Positions 61,703 to 64,000 of a stretch of 64,000 bases of DNA are shown here, one piece after another; the stretch's first letter is position 1; each line of letters opens with the position of its first letter. The translations under genes and the position numbers were made by a program. The stretch lies in NCBI RefSeq assembly GCF_014493765.1, contig NZ_JACTVJ010000011.1, positions 434,001 through 498,000 on the forward strand. The letters are read 5' to 3'. Origin of the DNA: Streptomyces polyasparticus (GTDB lineage Bacteria > Actinomycetota > Actinomycetes > Streptomycetales > Streptomycetaceae). The notes beneath the pieces were generated by a model. That model did no database searches. It saw only the letters and a program-made list of their open reading frames with translations, and was not told the DNA's origin.

Positions 61703-63904
61703 CTACTCGCGCAGGGCCGGTTCGCTCACCGGAGTCGGCGCGGGCGTGCCGTCCTCCTTCGCCAGGCGGTGCGGCCACCACACCTTCGGGCCCACGTCCA
61801 GGAACAAGGACGTGACCAGGATGGACCGTACGACGAAGGTGTCCAGGAGGACGCCGAGGGCGACCGCGAAGCCGATTTCGGCGAAGGCGACCATCGGGAG
61901 CGTGGCCAGGGCCGCGAACGTGCCGGCCAGGACCAGACCCGCCGAGGTGATCACCGCGCCCGTGGCGGACAGGCCTGTCAGGACGCCGGGTCGGGTGCCC
62001 TTGCGCATCGCCTCCTCGCGGATACGGGTGGTCAGGAAGATGTTGTAGTCGATGCCGAGGGCCACCAGGAAGACGAAGACGAAGAGCGGGAAGTCCGTGG
62101 TCTCGCCCGCGTAGTCGAAGAGGTACCGGAAGGCCAGGGCGCTGATGCCGAGCGCCGCGGCGAAGGAGAGCACCACGGTCGCGATCAGCAGCAGCGGAGC
62201 GATCAGCGAGCGCAGCAGGACGATCAGGACGAGGAAGACCACCAGGAGGACGAGCGGGATGATCAGGATGTTGTCGTGCGTGGTCGCCTCGTCCATGTCC
62301 AGGAGCGCCGCCGTGTTGCCGCCGACCATGGCGTCCGCGTCCGGTACGGCGTGCACCGCCTCGCGGACGCGTTCCACCGTGTCCTTGGCCTCGGGGCTGT
62401 CCGAGGGCGAGTCCATGGTGGCTTCGAGCAGGATGCGGCCCTCGTGCTCGGCCTCGGCGCCCGCCGCAGGACGGATCGACTGATCGACGACTCCCTCCGT
62501 ATCGGCGATCGCGCGGCCCACCGCCTCGCCCTGCGCGGCGGACGCGACGATGTACAGAGGGTCGCCCGAGCCGGCCGGGAAGTGTTCCTGCAGAACGCTC
62601 TGGCCGACGATCGAGTCCGGGGTGTCGGTGAAGGCGTCGGCGTTGCTCAGGCCCTCCGCGCGCAGCTGCATCAGGCCGAGCGAGAGCGCCGCGAGGACAA
62701 GGGCCGTCGCGGCCCAGATGGCCCGGGGACGTACGGCGATACGGCGGCCGATCCGGGCCCACAGGCCGGTCTCGGTCGGCTCCGCGGTGTCGTAGTGCGG
62801 AATGACCGGCCAGAAGATCCAGCGGCCGAAGATCACGAGCAGGGCCGGGAAGAGCGTCAGCATCGCGAGCAGTGCGACGGCGACGCCGATGGCGGCGACC
62901 GGTCCGAGGCCGCTGGTCGAGTTCATGTCGGCGAAGAGCAGCACCAGCATGCCGAGCATCACGGTCGCGCCTGAGGCGAGCACGGCGGGGCCGGCGCGGT
63001 GCAGGGCGAGGGCCATGGCCTCGTGGCGGTCCTCGTGGCGGTGGAGTTCCTCGCGGTAGCGGGCGACGAGCAGCAGGGCGTAGTCCGTGCCCGCGCCGAA
63101 GACGAGCACGGTGAGGATGCCCGCGCTCTGGCCGTTGACGGTCAGGCCCGCGTTCTCGGCGAGGAGATAGATGATCGCCTGCGCCGTGAACAGGGCGCCC
63201 ACCACGGACAGCAGCGGTACGAGCAGCAGGGACGGGCTGCGGTACGTGATGAGGAGCATCACGATCACCACGGCCATCGCCGCGAACAGGAGCGTGGAGT
63301 CGATGCCCTCGAAGGCCTCGGAGAAGTCGGCGGTGGTGCCGCCCGGGCCGGTCATGTAGACCGTGAGGCCGCCCTCGCCCTCGCCCGCCACGTCGCGCAG
63401 TTCGTCCACGGCCGGAGCGATCCGCTCCCAGCCCTTCTCGTCCATCGTGATCGGCACGAAGACCTGCGCCGCGGCCCCGTCGTCGGAGTCGACCGGACCC
63501 TGGGTCTCGGCGCCGCGGATTCCGTGTGCGGTCAGCCCCTTGAACGCGGCCACATCGTCGGCGATCTTCGCCTTGTCGGCCTCGGTGAGTCCTCCGTCGC
63601 GTACGTAAAGGACCACCGTGGGCAGCTGCTCGGGCCTGAAGTCCTCCGAAAGCTCCAGGACTTGGGTGGACTCGGCGTCACCGGGCAGCCAGGACGCGTT
63701 GTCGTTGTCCTGGGCGTCGGTGAGCTTCGCGGCCAGGGGTGCCATCAGGACGATGGCCACCAGCCAGAGCGCGAGGACGACCCACTTCGAGCGCTTGCCG
63801 CACACGAGCCAGGCGACACCCCGTCGCTCGCCAGTTCCTTTTGGACCCGCCCCGGTGTGCCCGGGTACTTCCCCGATGGTGCCCGCCTCTTCTGCGTCCG
63901 CCAT
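61703..63904 (-). CDS. MMPL/RND-family transporter
   Basis: A 733-residue membrane protein with about 12 helices and two large extracytoplasmic loops after helices 1 and 7. The paired proton-relay motifs are FGAGTDYALLLVARYREEL and LGIDYNIFLTTRIREEA (Asp-Tyr pairs). ATG 63904 (MADAEEAG) is chosen; longer starts to 63970 are possible and a G-rich stretch precedes 63904. In actinomycetes such proteins export lipids, siderophores or drugs; the substrate is unknown. Its 3' end is 40 bp from the frameshifted gene, convergent. Confidence 0.92.
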   Translation of the reverse strand: MADAEEAGTIGEVPGHTGAGPKGTGERRGVAWLVCGKRSKWVVLALWLVAIVLMAPLAAKLTDAQDNDNASWLPGDAESTQVLELSEDFRPEQLPTVVLYVRDGGLTEADKAKIADDVAAFKGLTAHGIRGAETQGPVDSDDGAAAQVFVPITMDEKGWERIAPAVDELRDVAGEGEGGLTVYMTGPGGTTADFSEAFEGIDSTLLFAAMAVVIVMLLITYRSPSLLLVPLLSVVGALFTAQAIIYLLAENAGLTVNGQSAGILTVLVFGAGTDYALLLVARYREELHRHEDRHEAMALALHRAGPAVLASGATVMLGMLVLLFADMNSTSGLGPVAAIGVAVALLAMLTLFPALLVIFGRWIFWPVIPHYDTAEPTETGLWARIGRRIAVRPRAIWAATALVLAALSLGLMQLRAEGLSNADAFTDTPDSIVGQSVLQEHFPAGSGDPLYIVASAAQGEAVGRAIADTEGVVDQSIRPAAGAEAEHEGRILLEATMDSPSDSPEAKDTVERVREAVHAVPDADAMVGGNTAALLDMDEATTHDNILIIPLVLLVVFLVLIVLLRSLIAPLLLIATVVLSFAAALGISALAFRYLFDYAGETTDFPLFVFVFLVALGIDYNIFLTTRIREEAMRKGTRPGVLTGLSATGAVITSAGLVLAGTFAALATLPMVAFAEIGFAVALGVLLDTFVVRSILVTSLFLDVGPKVWWPHRLAKEDGTPAPTPVSEPALRE

Positions 63905-64000
63905 GACGCACCCCCCAAATAGGTGCCCACCCCACATAACGACCACGGCCGCCGCGCGACAGGATGGCACGCCGGACCGTGATCCCGGGAGGAATCGGCG
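63905..64000. other. Window edge upstream of the MMPL gene
   Basis: The last 96 bases contain the likely MMPL promoter region. GGGAGGAATCGGCG at the very end could be a ribosome binding site for a plus-strand gene beyond the window; no coding sequence is visible. Confidence 0.3.

Overview
The window is chromosomal DNA from a Streptomyces-like actinomycete. Base composition is very GC-rich with strong G/C third-position bias, GTG starts are frequent, and gene order follows the conserved Streptomyces core block (hisS - rpsD - alaS/ruvX/mltG - aro - efp/nusB - bldD - pyr - mihF/gmk/rpoZ/coaBC/metK - priA - fmt/rsmB). The developmental regulator bldD, the actinobacterial mihF and a degenerate PriA all fit. 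No transposase, integrase, phage gene, rRNA or CRISPR array was seen.

Layout. 1-2.7 kb: three tightly linked genes (truncated Ser/Thr kinase with TPRs, an EACC1-type small protein, a caspase-like protease with TPRs) that look like a conflict/programmed-death module. 2.7-7.1 kb: DUF349 protein, membrane-anchored cyclophilin, MBL hydrolase and hisS. 7.1-10.8 kb: a coupled minus-strand operon of an ABC exporter and a NarL-type two-component system. 10.9-11.6 kb: VKOR. 11.6-14.2 kb: a persulfide/sulfane-sulfur operon (CoA-disulfide reductase-rhodanese, rhodanese-DUF2892, CstR-like repressor) with candidate operators. 14.3-18.8 kb: rarA, secreted HNH nuclease, SMP-30 lactonase with divergent Lrp regulator, and a DUF2470 protein divergent from rpsD across an iron box. 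19.5-21.7 kb: NB-ARC-like ATPase with TPRs. 21.9-27.7 kb: DUF948, DUF6167, alaS, ruvX, mltG. 27.9-36.1 kb: small secreted protein, aroE, small membrane protein, aroC-aroK-aroB, P-loop protein, M24 peptidase homologue, efp, nusB. 36.2-37.2 kb: cyclic-phosphate-processing receiver-like protein and bldD on the minus strand.

37.4-49.5 kb is the de novo pyrimidine cluster: pyrR, pyrB, pyrC, a membrane PH-like protein, carA, carB, class 2 pyrD, pyrF, then, after a large perfect palindrome, a second class 1B dihydroorotate dehydrogenase (pyrK plus catalytic subunit). A leader hairpin before pyrR carries a PyrR-type loop and sequesters the ribosome binding site. 49.7-53.7 kb: mihF, gmk, rpoZ, coaBC, metK. 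The 305-bp gap before priA holds the most unusual feature: class II tRNA halves in permuted order (3' half upstream of 5' half) whose flanks can pair. 54-61 kb: priA, an HxlR regulator with a divergent reductase, an HTH protein, fmt, rsmB. 61-64 kb: a frameshifted gene and an MMPL transporter.

The strongest candidates for new biology are the permuted tRNA-like element (53851-54017), the kinase-EACC1-caspase module at the left edge, the duplicated dihydroorotate oxidation route inside one pyr cluster, and the iron box shared by a DUF2470 gene and rpsD.
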